NCBI RefSeq assembly: GCF_001885585.1
Contig: NZ_LSRP01000118.1
Coordinates: 62,001 to 126,000, forward strand
Length of the DNA: 64,000 nt
Source: Pararhizobium antarcticum
GTDB lineage: Bacteria; Pseudomonadota; Alphaproteobacteria; Rhizobiales; Rhizobiaceae
Reading direction: 5' to 3'
Shown: positions 1-8,528 of the stretch, piece after piece
How positions within the stretch are numbered: the first letter of the stretch is position 1
How the letters are laid out: each line of letters starts with the position of its first letter
The notes under the pieces: generated by a model
The model's database searches: none
Seen by the model: only the letters and a program-made list of their open reading frames with translations
What the model was told of the DNA's origin: nothing
Program-made: the position numbers and the translations under genes

Positions 1-2
1 AA

Positions 3-656
3 GGCGACGGGCGAAAGGCGCTCGACCTTGCCAGCGGCACCGGAGTGATCTCGCATCTGATGGACGATCTGGGTTTCAAGGTCACTGGCCTCGACTGGTC
101 CGAGCCGATGCTGGCGCTGGCAAGAGCCAAGGCCACAGCACGGGCGCGCGCCATATCCTTCCGCATGGGGGATGCGGAAAACACCATGGAGCCGGACGAT
201 CACTATGATGTTGTCGTCAATCGCCATCTTGTCTGGACGCTCGTTGATCCGGCCGGTGCGTTTGCGGAGTGGTTGCGCGTGCTGAAGCCCGGTGGCATCC
301 TTTTGATCATTGATGGCGATTTTGTCGCGACCACGCTTCGCGAGCGCATCCTGTCGCGGTTGGCGGGATGGGGACAGCAACTTGGCTGGCTGAAACGCGA
401 TACAGCCAGCCTGCCGCAAGAGATGATGGATATCCACCGCAGCATCCTGTCGAGGGTCTATTTTCGGGATGGCGCGCGCGCCGACGCGGTCTCTGATCTG
501 CTGGCTGGCTCGGGCTTCGAGGGCATCACAATCGATACACGCCTCGGCGATATCCACCGGACGCAGGCCAGGAACTGGAACATGCTGAAGGGCATGGTCC
601 GCAAGTCGCAGCACCGATACGCCATTCGCGCCGTCAAACCGGCGCGCGCCGTTTAG
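3..656 (+). CDS. SAM-dependent methyltransferase, 5' end cut off by the window
   Basis: The reading frame is open from base 3, so the gene begins upstream of the window; an internal ATG at 45 is not a credible start because it would remove methyltransferase motif I. Motif I (LDLASGTG) lies at bases 27-50, followed by an acidic motif II-like stretch (LDWSEPML) and a post-motif II/III region (LKPGGILLIIDGD), the typical order of a class I Rossmann methyltransferase. The substrate cannot be told from sequence. It ends by overlapping the convergent TusA-like gene by 4 bases. The fold is clear; the function is open (small-molecule methylation is likely). Confidence 0.8.
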   Translation, partial: GDGRKALDLASGTGVISHLMDDLGFKVTGLDWSEPMLALARAKATARARAISFRMGDAENTMEPDDHYDVVVNRHLVWTLVDPAGAFAEWLRVLKPGGILLIIDGDFVATTLRERILSRLAGWGQQLGWLKRDTASLPQEMMDIHRSILSRVYFRDGARADAVSDLLAGSGFEGITIDTRLGDIHRTQARNWNMLKGMVRKSQHRYAIRAVKPARAV

Positions 657-886
657 GCCTTTCTGATCAGAAACCTGTGCCCGCCGTCGATCGCTTCCGA
701 TCGCTCCATCGCATGGCCGTCCTCGTGGCAGAAATGCGGGATGTCGATCACCGCCAGCGGATCGGTTGTTTCTACAGCAATGAGGCTGCCGGGTGCAAGC
801 GACTGCATGCGCTTGCGGGTCTTCAGCACGGGCAGGGGGCATTTCAGCCCCTTGAGATCGTAGGTCGCGACTGTAGTGTCGGGCAT
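653..886 (-). CDS. TusA-family sulfurtransferase / sulfur carrier-like protein
   Basis: A 77-residue protein with the TusA/SirA signature CPLPVLK near the N terminus; its Cys is the persulfide-carrying residue in this family. TusA proteins relay sulfur for tRNA thiolation or molybdopterin; single-domain homologues in alphaproteobacteria are often unassigned. The ATG at 886 was preferred over one 12 bases upstream because it overlaps the stop of the upstream L,D-transpeptidase gene by one base (TGATG), which suggests translational coupling in one transcript. The partner proteins TusBCDE are not in the window, so the specific pathway is unknown. Confidence 0.8.
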   Translation of the reverse strand: MPDTTVATYDLKGLKCPLPVLKTRKRMQSLAPGSLIAVETTDPLAVIDIPHFCHEDGHAMERSEAIDGGHRFLIRKA

Positions 887-2373
887 CAATTGCCCCATAT
901 TTTCCAGAACGGCTTTTTCTTCGGCGCCTCTTCCGTTGCCGCCTGTTCAACGGGCGGACCGGCTGTCGCCGCTTCGCCGTTTGCCGCCGTCGCGACACTT
1001 TGGTCGCCGACCACCGGCTGCGCCGTCACGGGTCTGCTAGTCTTGGTTGTGGCTTCCGGCTGTTGGTCTGGTTTTGCGGTACCGACCGTCGACGCTGAAG
1101 ATTCGGCGGGCGCGGCATCGATCGGGGCCTGGGCCGCTGCCTGCGGTTCTTGCGCTGCCTTGCGCGAAAACAGACTGCCGAAGAAACCCTTTCTGGACGA
1201 TCCCTGCGCTGCGCCCTGATCGATGGCCGCTTGCTCGACAGGCCGCGCCATCGGGTTTTCCTGCGGCACAGGCACGGACTTGCCGTTGCGTGTGGTCTTT
1301 TCGAGTTCGGCCTTCTGGAGTTCGATCGCCTTCTTGGCTTCTTCCAGTTCGGCGCGGCGGGCCATCTGTTTTTCGAGGTCAGCGACCTTCATCAGCTTGC
1401 CGGCGTCGAGCGACGATCCGGTTGGCGCATAGGCCAGTTCCTTGCCGACGCGCTGCTTCGCGACGATCGCCTTGCGCTCGGCCTCGGACGGCTCGTACCA
1501 GACCATGCCCTCGTATTTCGACATCGCCTTGGCGTAGTCGGCATCATACTTCTTGTTGTAGGCGGCAAGAGCCGACTGCATGGCCGCCGGCGTCGACATT
1601 GCCGGGCACTGGCCGGTGGGCGAAAACTTGCCGTCGGTCTGCTGGTTGAAGATGTATTTCTTCTCGCAGACATTGACTTCCGGCGGGCGCTTGGAAATTT
1701 CGAACTGGTCGTAGCCGGGCTTCAGCATGTTCCAGAACTGGATATGCGGGCTGTTGCGGTGACGCGCCATGTTTTCCGCCGTCATGCGGAAGGGTAGGGA
1801 CTGCAGCTGGATGGCCTGCTGCCCGCCCTTGTAGGCATCCCGTGCCAAGGCAAAGATTTCCTGCATCTGCTCGTCGGTCATCGAATAGCAACCGGATGAC
1901 GAGCAGGCGCCGTGGATCATCAGGTTGGAGCCATGCCGGCCGTTCGACTGGTCGTAGCGATTGGGATAACCGGTGTTGATAGCGAGATAATAGCTCGAAT
2001 TCGGGTTCATCTGTCCGGGTGAAATCGGATAGAACCCTTCCGGCGCCTGTCGATCGCCTTCCTTCAGCTTCGGCCCGAGCTTGCCCGACCAGGCGCAGAT
2101 CTTGTACTGGCGCAGCATTTCGAAGCGGTTGGCCGTATTGGCCTTCCAGACTTCCAGAACGCCTTCTTCCTTGAAGATGCGCAGCATGATCGGCGAGGTC
2201 TTGGCCATGCTCATGGCCTGCATCTTCTGCACGATCTTTCCGGAGAGCTGGTAATCGACCTTGCTGGAGACCTTGGTGAGATCGACGTCCACGGTGTCGA
2301 GGGCTTCATTGGCCGTGCAGCCGGCAAGGCCGGCAGCCACGATCGAAACGGCGAAGAGATGTGTCAAGCGCAT
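886..2373 (-). CDS. YafK-like L,D-transpeptidase lipoprotein
   Basis: Peptidoglycan-modifying enzyme of the YkuD/L,D-transpeptidase fold, YafK-like subgroup. Starting at the ATG at 2373 gives a lipoprotein signal with lipobox LAGC (Cys19). An upstream in-frame ATG at 2442 would bury the signal and was rejected. The catalytic block is His154-Gly-(x6)-Gly-Cys162-Tyr, the usual HGx(n)GC layout. The enzyme domain ends near residue 280; the remaining 215 residues form a charged, Ala/Gln/Glu-rich tail with a coiled-coil-like segment (about 330-365) and low-complexity sequence rich in Pro, Ala and Thr. At 495 residues it is much longer than the catalytic core. It is transcribed ahead of the TusA-like gene. 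Confidence 0.85.
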   Translation of the reverse strand: MRLTHLFAVSIVAAGLAGCTANEALDTVDVDLTKVSSKVDYQLSGKIVQKMQAMSMAKTSPIMLRIFKEEGVLEVWKANTANRFEMLRQYKICAWSGKLGPKLKEGDRQAPEGFYPISPGQMNPNSSYYLAINTGYPNRYDQSNGRHGSNLMIHGACSSSGCYSMTDEQMQEIFALARDAYKGGQQAIQLQSLPFRMTAENMARHRNSPHIQFWNMLKPGYDQFEISKRPPEVNVCEKKYIFNQQTDGKFSPTGQCPAMSTPAAMQSALAAYNKKYDADYAKAMSKYEGMVWYEPSEAERKAIVAKQRVGKELAYAPTGSSLDAGKLMKVADLEKQMARRAELEEAKKAIELQKAELEKTTRNGKSVPVPQENPMARPVEQAAIDQGAAQGSSRKGFFGSLFSRKAAQEPQAAAQAPIDAAPAESSASTVGTAKPDQQPEATTKTSRPVTAQPVVGDQSVATAANGEAATAGPPVEQAATEEAPKKKPFWKIWGN

Positions 2374-2596
2374 CAGCAATAGCCCATCATGCAGAACGTT
2401 CGGATACGGCGGGTGCCCGCAAAGGGTTGGCCGTGGAATCATTACCGTGCTTATACTTCACAAAAACTTACCGTGGCACCCTCTACCCTGGCACCCCAGC
2501 CTTACCCCAAGCCGTTTCCAGAGCGCAGGAATATGGCCAAGGTTTGGCCGTCGGCGCATTTCGCGCTCTGTCGTTCGTTGCCGTTGCCGCCAAATG

Positions 2597-3550
2597 CTAG
2601 AGCTGGCGGCCGATGCTCAGATATTTCTGGCGGCGGTCGGAGCGCAACTGGTCTCCGGTGCGCGCCGACAGTTCCTTCAGCGTATCGGCGATGATCGTTC
2701 CTGTACGGTCGATAACGCCCTGCGGATCGCGATGAGCGCCGCCGACCGGCTCCGGAATGATGCCGTCGATGACGCCGAGCGATTTCAGGTCCTCGGCGGT
2801 GATCTTCATGTTTGTCGCCGCTTCCTTGGCGCGCGTGGAATCGCGCCAGAGGATCGAGGCTGCACCTTCCGGCGAGATGACGCTGTAGATCGCGTGTTCG
2901 AGCATGTAGACGCGGTTGCCGGTGGCAATGGCGATCGCGCCCCCCGAGCCGCCTTCGCCAAGCACCACGGAGATGATCGGGACGCGCACGTTCAGGCACA
3001 TTTCGGTCGAGCGCGCGATGGCTTCCGCCTGGCCACGCTCTTCCGCGCCGATGCCCGGATAGGCGCCGGCCGTATCGATCAGCGTAATCAGCGGCAGGCC
3101 GAAGCGGTCGGCCATTTCCATGACGCGGATTGCCTTGCGGTAGCCCTCGGGCCGGGCGCTGCCGAAATTGTGCTTGATGCGCGACTTGGTGTCGTTGCCC
3201 TTTTCCTGGCCGATGATGGCAACGGGCGTGCCGCGGAAGCGGGCAAAGCCGGTCTGGATCGCCTCGTCATTGCCGAACTTGCGGTCGCCGGCGAGCGGCG
3301 TGAATTCTGTGAACAGGGCGGATGCATAATCCGTGAAGTGCGGGCGCTGCGGATGCCGCGCGACCTGCGTCTTCTGCCAGGGGTTCAGCTTGGAGTAGAT
3401 ATCGGCCATCGCATCGCGCGACCGCACCTCCAGCCGTTCGATTTCGTCAGCGGTGTCGATGCTCTCGTCCTCGCTGGCAATCTTCTTCAACTCGTGAATC
3501 TTGCCTTCGAGATCGGAGATTGGTTTTTCGAAATCGAGATAATGATGCAT
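2597..3550 (-). CDS. accA: Acetyl-CoA carboxylase carboxyltransferase subunit alpha
   Basis: Alpha subunit of the carboxyltransferase half of acetyl-CoA carboxylase. With AccD it transfers carboxyl from biotin-BCCP to acetyl-CoA to give malonyl-CoA, the first committed step of fatty acid synthesis. The start MHHYLDFEKPISDLEGKI at 3550 gives 317 residues, the usual AccA length. Crotonase-like oxyanion-hole regions are recognisable (GRDRKFGNDEAIQTGFAR, LIDTAGAYPGIGAEERGQ, GEGGSGGA). It lies 80 bases downstream of xerD on the same strand. AccB, AccC and AccD are not in the window. No clear terminator was found after its stop. Confidence 0.97.
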   Translation of the reverse strand: MHHYLDFEKPISDLEGKIHELKKIASEDESIDTADEIERLEVRSRDAMADIYSKLNPWQKTQVARHPQRPHFTDYASALFTEFTPLAGDRKFGNDEAIQTGFARFRGTPVAIIGQEKGNDTKSRIKHNFGSARPEGYRKAIRVMEMADRFGLPLITLIDTAGAYPGIGAEERGQAEAIARSTEMCLNVRVPIISVVLGEGGSGGAIAIATGNRVYMLEHAIYSVISPEGAASILWRDSTRAKEAATNMKITAEDLKSLGVIDGIIPEPVGGAHRDPQGVIDRTGTIIADTLKELSARTGDQLRSDRRQKYLSIGRQL

Positions 3551-3630
3551 GGTCTGCGTTTCCGATCCTGTAGCGCCAATGGCCGCTTGCTCTGTGATCC
3601 CAGTGTTCCTGGCCAAGGGTTATGGCGCCC

Positions 3631-4623
3631 CTAATCCTGTTTTTTTGCCTGTTTGGCAAGAGGGTGATGGTTTTGAACCAGCTGATGCAGCCGTTCTTCA
3701 AGCACATGGGTATAGATTTGTGTCGTTGAAATGTCCGAATGGCCAAGCAGTTCCTGCACGGCGCGAAGATCTGCGCCATTGGCAAGAAGGTGGCTCGCAA
3801 ACGCATGGCGCAGCACATGCGGTGATATGGCGGCGACCCGGATGCCGGCCCGCGCCGCCAGATCCTTCAGGTCACGGGCAAAAACCTGACGCGGCAGGTA
3901 ACCGGCCTTGCCTGACGATGGAAACAGCCAGGGGCTGTCGGGCTGCGGGTCCTTCCGGCTTTCCTTATCCCCAGCCTTGTCCCTGGCGGCCTGCTCGGCC
4001 ACATCGCGCGACAAAGCCTGTCCATAGGCCTGCATGGCCCGGATGGCGCTGTGCGACAGCGGCACCATCCGTTCCTTGTTGCCCTTGCCACGAACGACGA
4101 GGAACCGCCCGTTCTGCGACAGGACGGAGGCTGGTAACGAGACGAGTTCGCTGACCCGCATGCCGGTCGCGTAGAGAAGCGCGATCAGCGCATGCATCCG
4201 CATTTTGGCGAGTGTATCGCCGCCGACCTGTTCGGCTTCGGTTTCCGCCTGGCCGATGAGCCGCGACACGTCGTCGATGCTCAGCACCTTGGGCAGCGAC
4301 CGGGCCTTCTTGGGCGCATCGAGCACGCCGGTCGGATCGTCGGTGCGCAGACCCTCTGCATAGAGAAACTTGTAGAACTGCCGCAGCGCCGACAGCTTTC
4401 GGGCCTGGGACGATGCCTTGAAGCCCTGTCCGGCCAAGTGGCTGAGATAGGCGCGCAGGTCGTCGCTGCCGGCTTCGTTGAGCCGCACCTTGCGCGCTTT
4501 CAGGAAGGAATGCACGTCCTCAAGGTCGTGTTCGTAAGAGACAAGCGTATTGTTGGCGGCGCCGCGTTCGGCGCTCATCATTTCGAGGAAGGATTCGAGA
4601 TGGGCGGCGGAAAGATCCATCAT
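3631..4623 (-). CDS. xerD: Site-specific tyrosine recombinase XerD
   Basis: Tyrosine recombinase that with XerC resolves chromosome dimers at dif. N-terminal SAM-like core-binding domain (about 5-95) and C-terminal catalytic domain with the expected residues: Arg156 (TGMRVSEL), Lys180 (GKGNKER), His269 and Arg272 ([12 protein letters not shown]), His295 ([11 protein letters not shown]) and nucleophile Tyr304. At 330 residues it is about 30 longer than E. coli XerD; much of the excess is a charged insertion at about 205-232 between the Lys hairpin and the HxxR box. Start ATGATG at 4623/4620; the first overlaps the stop of the small membrane protein gene upstream. Confidence 0.95.
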   Translation of the reverse strand: MMDLSAAHLESFLEMMSAERGAANNTLVSYEHDLEDVHSFLKARKVRLNEAGSDDLRAYLSHLAGQGFKASSQARKLSALRQFYKFLYAEGLRTDDPTGVLDAPKKARSLPKVLSIDDVSRLIGQAETEAEQVGGDTLAKMRMHALIALLYATGMRVSELVSLPASVLSQNGRFLVVRGKGNKERMVPLSHSAIRAMQAYGQALSRDVAEQAARDKAGDKESRKDPQPDSPWLFPSSGKAGYLPRQVFARDLKDLAARAGIRVAAISPHVLRHAFASHLLANGADLRAVQELLGHSDISTTQIYTHVLEERLHQLVQNHHPLAKQAKKQD

Positions 4624-4769
4624 GGCGTCTCGTTGATCCGTTCCGAGGGGATGCGGATCGTCACATCGCGTTCGACGGGGTCGACGAAGGTCACCAGTGC
4701 CAGCATGGTTCCATAGATGCTCCCGGCGATCAGCGCGCAGATGAACAGGAAGCGGAACAGGGTCGGCAT
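4620..4769 (-). CDS. Small single-pass membrane protein upstream of xerD
   Basis: A 49-residue protein ([20 protein letters not shown]...) with one hydrophobic segment at about residues 3-28 and a charged C-terminal tail ([18 protein letters not shown]). Its stop overlaps the xerD start in a 4-base ATGA arrangement, implying translational coupling, and it is divergent from aroK. Similar short proteins occupy this place beside xerD in other Rhizobiales, from general knowledge of the locus. Function unknown. The longer frame running upstream through aroK on the opposite strand is a shadow; this start was chosen from the hydrophobic N terminus and operon geometry. Confidence 0.7.
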   Translation of the reverse strand: MPTLFRFLFICALIAGSIYGTMLALVTFVDPVERDVTIRIPSERINETP

Positions 4770-4916
4770 TTCAAACTCCTCGGGCAAGCCAACTATATGA
4801 CCATGGCGGCCACCAAGTGCAAGAAGCGTCGTGTTTCCATGCCTTTGCGGGCCGTCCGTCTTGACGCTTCCTGCTGTTTTGTCGATACCGTTGCGAAACG
4901 GGGAATAACAAACGGC

Positions 4917-5495
4917 ATGAATGACGTCATCGAGCCTGTTTCGGAAACGCTGGTGGAGCGGGCAAAGACGGTCCTCGGCCGGAGAAACCTTGTCTTCGTC
5001 GGCCTGATGGGTGCCGGCAAGTCGGCGATCGGTCGCATGACCGCGACGCTGCTCAATATCCCGTTTGTCGATTCCGACCATGAGATCGAACGCGTTTCCC
5101 GAATGACCATCAGCGAACTTTTCGCAGCCTATGGCGAAGAGGAGTTCCGGTCGCTGGAGGGGCGCGTGATCAAGCGGCTGCTGCATTCGGGCCCGCGGGT
5201 GGTTTCCACCGGTGGCGGGGCCTATATCAACGAGCGGACGCGCCGGCATATCAAGAAGAACGGGCTCTCCGTCTGGCTGAGTGCTGATCTCGACGTGCTG
5301 TGGCAGCGGGTCAACAAGCGCGATACCCGTCCGCTGCTGAAGACCGAAAACCCGAAACAGACGCTCGAAAACCTGATGAACGCACGCTACCCTGTTTATG
5401 CCGAGGCGGACCTGACCGTCGTCTCGCGCGATGTGAAGAAAGAGGTCATGGTGGACGAGGTCCTCGCCGCCATCGCCGCCATGCCGAAGAAGTGA
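4917..5495 (+). CDS. aroK: Shikimate kinase
   Basis: Phosphorylates shikimate to shikimate-3-phosphate in the chorismate pathway. P-loop GLMGAGKS (residues 29-36 from the ATG at 4917), acidic shikimate-binding DSD (52-54), substrate Arg78 in EEEFRSLE, and the GGG loop at 99-101 all match AroK. The start at 4917 gives 192 residues, with a short N-terminal extension common in rhizobial AroK; an upstream ATG at 4797 would add 40 unlikely residues. aroB follows after 4 bases, so the two form an operon for aromatic amino acid precursors. Confidence 0.96.
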   Translation: MNDVIEPVSETLVERAKTVLGRRNLVFVGLMGAGKSAIGRMTATLLNIPFVDSDHEIERVSRMTISELFAAYGEEEFRSLEGRVIKRLLHSGPRVVSTGGGAYINERTRRHIKKNGLSVWLSADLDVLWQRVNKRDTRPLLKTENPKQTLENLMNARYPVYAEADLTVVSRDVKKEVMVDEVLAAIAAMPKK

Positions 5496-5499
5496 CATT

Positions 5500-6633
5500 A
5501 TGAATAGCCGTGCCATCGTAAAACCCAAACGCACCGTTCGCGTCGAGCTGGCCGACCGGTCCTATGACATCCTGATCGGTCCGGGTCTGATCGCGTCGGC
5601 CGCGAATGAGATCGCATCGCGGCTCAAGGGCAGGCGCATGGCCGTCATCACGGACGAGAATGTCGGCGCGCGCTACCTGGCACCGTTGATGGACAGTCTG
5701 GCGGCAAGCGGTATCGATGCGGTATCCTTGGTTCTGCCGGCCGGCGAAAAGACCAAGAGCTTCGAGCATCTGATTCCCGTCTGCGAGACCATCCTTGGTG
5801 CGCGGATCGAGCGCAATGATGCGGTGATCGCCCTTGGCGGCGGCGTGATCGGCGACCTCACCGGCTTTGCTGCCGGCATTGCGCGTCGCGGGTCGCGCTT
5901 CATCCAGATCCCGACCTCGCTGCTGGCGCAGGTCGACAGTTCGGTCGGCGGCAAGACGGGCATCAACTCGCCGCATGGCAAAAACCTGATCGGCGTGTTC
6001 CACCAGCCCGATCTTGTGCTGGCCGACACAGACGTGCTGGATACGTTAAGCCCGCGCGAGTTCCGTGCCGGTTATGCCGAGGTGGCAAAATACGGGTTGA
6101 TCGACAAACCGGATTTCTTCGATTGGCTGGAGGCGAACTGGCGCGCTGTGTTTGCCGGCGGTGATGCCCGCATTGAGGCCATCGCCACCAGCTGCCAGGC
6201 CAAGGCCGACGTGGTCGCGGCTGACGAGCGCGAAAATGGCCGTCGGGCTTTGCTCAATCTCGGACATACCTTCGGACACGCGCTCGAGGCGGCGACACAG
6301 TATGATGGCAGTCGTCTGGTTCACGGCGAGGGTGTTGCAATCGGCATGGTGCTGGCGCATCGGTTTTCCGCGCGCATGAACCTGGCAAGCCCGGATGACG
6401 CGGCGCGGGTGGAAGCGCATCTGAAAGATGTTGGCCTGCCGACGCGGATGGGTGATATTCCGGGCGCGTTACCGCCTGTTGGAACGCTGATGGACGCGAT
6501 TGCCCAGGACAAGAAAGTCAAGGGCGGGCAGCTCACCTTCATCCTGACGCGCGGCATCGGCCGGTCCTTTGTGGCCGACGACGTGCCGGCGTCGGAAGTA
6601 ATTCGGTTCCTGGAGGAAATGCATCCGCGATGA
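5500..6633 (+). CDS. aroB: 3-dehydroquinate synthase
   Basis: Converts DAHP to 3-dehydroquinate, an NAD- and metal-dependent step of the shikimate pathway. 377 residues, normal for the family. Recognisable are the NAD-binding glycine motif (LGGGVIGDLTGFAAGIARRG), the PTSLLAQVDSSVGGKTGIN block, and metal-ligand histidines in NLGHTFGHALE and VHGEGVAIGM. It lies directly behind aroK and overlaps the next gene by 4 bases (ATGA), so aroK, aroB and the CorC-like gene are probably one transcript. Confidence 0.97.
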   Translation: MNSRAIVKPKRTVRVELADRSYDILIGPGLIASAANEIASRLKGRRMAVITDENVGARYLAPLMDSLAASGIDAVSLVLPAGEKTKSFEHLIPVCETILGARIERNDAVIALGGGVIGDLTGFAAGIARRGSRFIQIPTSLLAQVDSSVGGKTGINSPHGKNLIGVFHQPDLVLADTDVLDTLSPREFRAGYAEVAKYGLIDKPDFFDWLEANWRAVFAGGDARIEAIATSCQAKADVVAADERENGRRALLNLGHTFGHALEAATQYDGSRLVHGEGVAIGMVLAHRFSARMNLASPDDAARVEAHLKDVGLPTRMGDIPGALPPVGTLMDAIAQDKKVKGGQLTFILTRGIGRSFVADDVPASEVIRFLEEMHPR

Positions 6634-7952
6634 CAGTTGAAACCATACTTGCCTTCTTCGCCGAATACGGGATGACGATGTTGACCGTCATGGCTCTGTT
6701 GTTTTGTTCCGCATTCTTTTCCGGGTCGGAAACGGCGCTGACGGCAGCCTCGCGTGCGCGAATGCACACGCTTGAAAGCAACGGCGACAGCCGGGCCACC
6801 ATCGTGACGGCGTTGATAACCCGGCGCGACAGGTTGATCGGTGCGCTTTTGATCGGCAACAATCTCGTCAATATCCTGGCCTCGTCGCTGACCACCAGCC
6901 TGTTTCTCGGTCTTTTCGGCAATTCCGGGGTCGCCATCGCGACCCTGGCAATGACGGTTCTGCTGGTAATTTTCTCCGAGGTATTGCCGAAAAGCTGGGC
7001 GATTGCCGCGCCAGACCGTTTTGCTCTTGTTGTCGCGCCCATTGTTCGCCCCTTCGTTGTCGTCGTCGGGCCACTTTCCAGTCTCGTCAATGGTCTCGTC
7101 CGGCGCATGCTTGCGCTTTTCGGCGTCAGCCTGTCGACGGAAACGTCGATGCTGACAGCGCATGAAGAATTGCGCGGCGCGGTGGATTTCCTGCATCGCG
7201 AAGGCTCGGTGATCAAGGCCGACCGCGACCGTTTGGGCGGCGTGCTCGATCTGGGAGAACTGGAAGTCTCCGACATCATGGTTCACCGCACGTCGATGCG
7301 CGCCATCAATGCCGATGATCCGCCGGAGGTTGCCGTCCGTGCGGTTCTGGAAAGTCCCTATACCCGCATGCCTGTCTGGCGCGGTTCGGTCGACAACATC
7401 ATCGGTGTCGTGCATGCCAAGGATCTTTTGCGGGCGCTGGCCGAGCCGGAGGTCGAGCCTCAAAATCTCGACATCGTTCGCATCACCCAGAAGCCCTGGT
7501 TCGTGCCGGACACCACCAATCTCAAGGATCAGCTAAATGCCTTCCTGCGCCGCAAGGCACATTTCGCCATCGTGGTCGACGAGTATGGCGAGGTGCAGGG
7601 GCTCGTCACGCTCGAGGATATTCTCGAGGAAATCGTCGGTGATATCTCCGACGAACATGACATCGAAATCCAGGGTGTCCGTCAGGAAGCGGACGGTTCC
7701 ATCGTGGTCGACGGCAATGTGCCGATCCGAGACCTGAACCGCGCGCTCGACTGGAACCTGCCGGATGACGAAGCAACAACGATTGCCGGCCTGGTCATCC
7801 ATGAATCGCGGACAATCCCCGAAGAGCGACAGGCTTTCACCTTCTACGGCAAACGGTTCCTGGTGATGAAGCGTGTCAAGAACAGGATTACGCGCCTGCG
7901 CATCCGTCCGGCCGACGATCTTGCGGCCAGTGCCGCGGACATGGCTGTCTAG
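6630..7952 (+). CDS. CNNM/CorC-HlyC family membrane protein with CBS pair
   Basis: A 440-residue inner-membrane protein of the hemolysin-C/CorC/CNNM class, linked to divalent metal (Mg/Co) transport or its regulation. The DUF21 transmembrane domain occupies about residues 10-185 with hydrophobic helices. Two CBS domains follow at about 210-330 (MVHRTSMRAINADDPPEV; EYGEVQGLVTLEDILEEIVG), then a C-terminal CorC_HlyC domain. Translation appears coupled to aroB (overlap ATGA). The stop codon lies inside a tandem repeat, described separately. Exact transport activity cannot be read from sequence. Confidence 0.88.
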   Translation: MTVETILAFFAEYGMTMLTVMALLFCSAFFSGSETALTAASRARMHTLESNGDSRATIVTALITRRDRLIGALLIGNNLVNILASSLTTSLFLGLFGNSGVAIATLAMTVLLVIFSEVLPKSWAIAAPDRFALVVAPIVRPFVVVVGPLSSLVNGLVRRMLALFGVSLSTETSMLTAHEELRGAVDFLHREGSVIKADRDRLGGVLDLGELEVSDIMVHRTSMRAINADDPPEVAVRAVLESPYTRMPVWRGSVDNIIGVVHAKDLLRALAEPEVEPQNLDIVRITQKPWFVPDTTNLKDQLNAFLRRKAHFAIVVDEYGEVQGLVTLEDILEEIVGDISDEHDIEIQGVRQEADGSIVVDGNVPIRDLNRALDWNLPDDEATTIAGLVIHESRTIPEERQAFTFYGKRFLVMKRVKNRITRLRIRPADDLAASAADMAV

Positions 7953-7995
7953 GGGGCAGGGCTGTCTAGCAGGCAGGGCTGTCTAGCGGGGGCAG
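7943..7995. repeat. Three tandem copies of a 17-19 bp unit spanning a stop codon
   Basis: Units at 7943-7959, 7960-7976 and 7977-7995 each begin GGCTGTCTAG and end in GGCAG. The first copy contains the last two codons (Ala-Val) and the TAG stop of the CorC-like gene; the others repeat the same end downstream. The array looks like a local slippage or duplication product. No gene is seen between 7953 and 8085. Confidence 0.85.
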
Positions 7996-8085
7996 GGCCG
8001 ACTGAGCAGCCCGGGGGCGTGCCGCGGTCTGCGCCAGGCGCCCTGCGTATGCTCGCGGCTCCTGACGCTGTTGCAGACCGATCCG

Positions 8086-8367
8086 CTACCAGCGGGTTGT
8101 TTCCCCGGGAACGGCCGGTTCCAGCGCCAATGCGTGCAATCCGGCATCGATTTCCGTCTTCAAGACCTCGTTGATGGCGCGGTGGCGGGCGATCCGGCTC
8201 ATGCCGGAAAAGGCGTTCGAGACGATGCGCACGCGCATGTGTGTTTCACCCGTGCCGTCGATGTCGGGATGATGTCCGGCATGCAGATGGCTCTCATTCA
8301 GCACGACCAGGCGATCCGGTGAAAAGGCCTGCGTCAATTTAGCTTCTATTCTGGTCTGGAGAGACAT
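8086..8367 (-). CDS. bolA: BolA family protein
   Basis: A 93-residue BolA-like protein. BolA proteins partner with monothiol glutaredoxins in iron-sulfur handling and can influence morphology. The start MSLQTRIEAKL at 8367 was chosen because the frame upstream is not BolA-like. The invariant-type segment VLNESHLHAGHHPDIDGTGETHMRV and the RHRAINEVL helix are typical. It is divergent from the J-domain gene; the shared 161-base intergenic region holds promoter candidates and a perfect palindrome. The subfamily cannot be fixed with certainty. Confidence 0.92.
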   Translation of the reverse strand: MSLQTRIEAKLTQAFSPDRLVVLNESHLHAGHHPDIDGTGETHMRVRIVSNAFSGMSRIARHRAINEVLKTEIDAGLHALALEPAVPGETTRW

Positions 8368-8436
8368 GTTTTGGTCCTGTTTCTCTGGCTTGTCCGGACA
8401 GGCGTGCGTTGACCGGAGTGGCCGTTTCGGGCGGCG

Positions 8437-8453
8437 TTTTGCGCGGCGCAAAA
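8437..8453. promoter_or_regulatory. Perfect 17-bp palindrome between bolA and J-domain gene
   Basis: TTTTGCGC-G-GCGCAAAA is an exact inverted repeat with a one-base centre, lying 70 bases before bolA and 76 bases before the divergent J-domain gene. A good TTGACA hexamer for bolA lies nearby on the minus strand (about 8484-8489). The position and symmetry suit an operator for a dimeric regulator. No regulator is identified. Confidence 0.4.
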
Positions 8454-8492
8454 TAGTCTCACAAAGCCTGCAACATTCCGGTTTGTCAATTC

Positions 8493-8521
8493 TTGTTGTG
8501 GCCCTCGCCACACTCCATAAT
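8493..8521 (+). promoter_or_regulatory. Sigma-70-type promoter candidate for J-domain gene
   Basis: A -35-like TTGTTG (8493-8498) and a -10-like CATAAT (8516-8521) are separated by exactly 17 bases. Transcription would start at about 8528, one base before the ATG at 8529, and no Shine-Dalgarno sequence precedes that ATG, so a leaderless mRNA is possible. Confidence 0.45.
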
Positions 8522-8528
8522 TAGCGCC

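Noticed and set aside
677-1797. Overlapping plus-strand open frames
   Set aside because: Shadows of the TusA-like and L,D-transpeptidase genes on the opposite strand.
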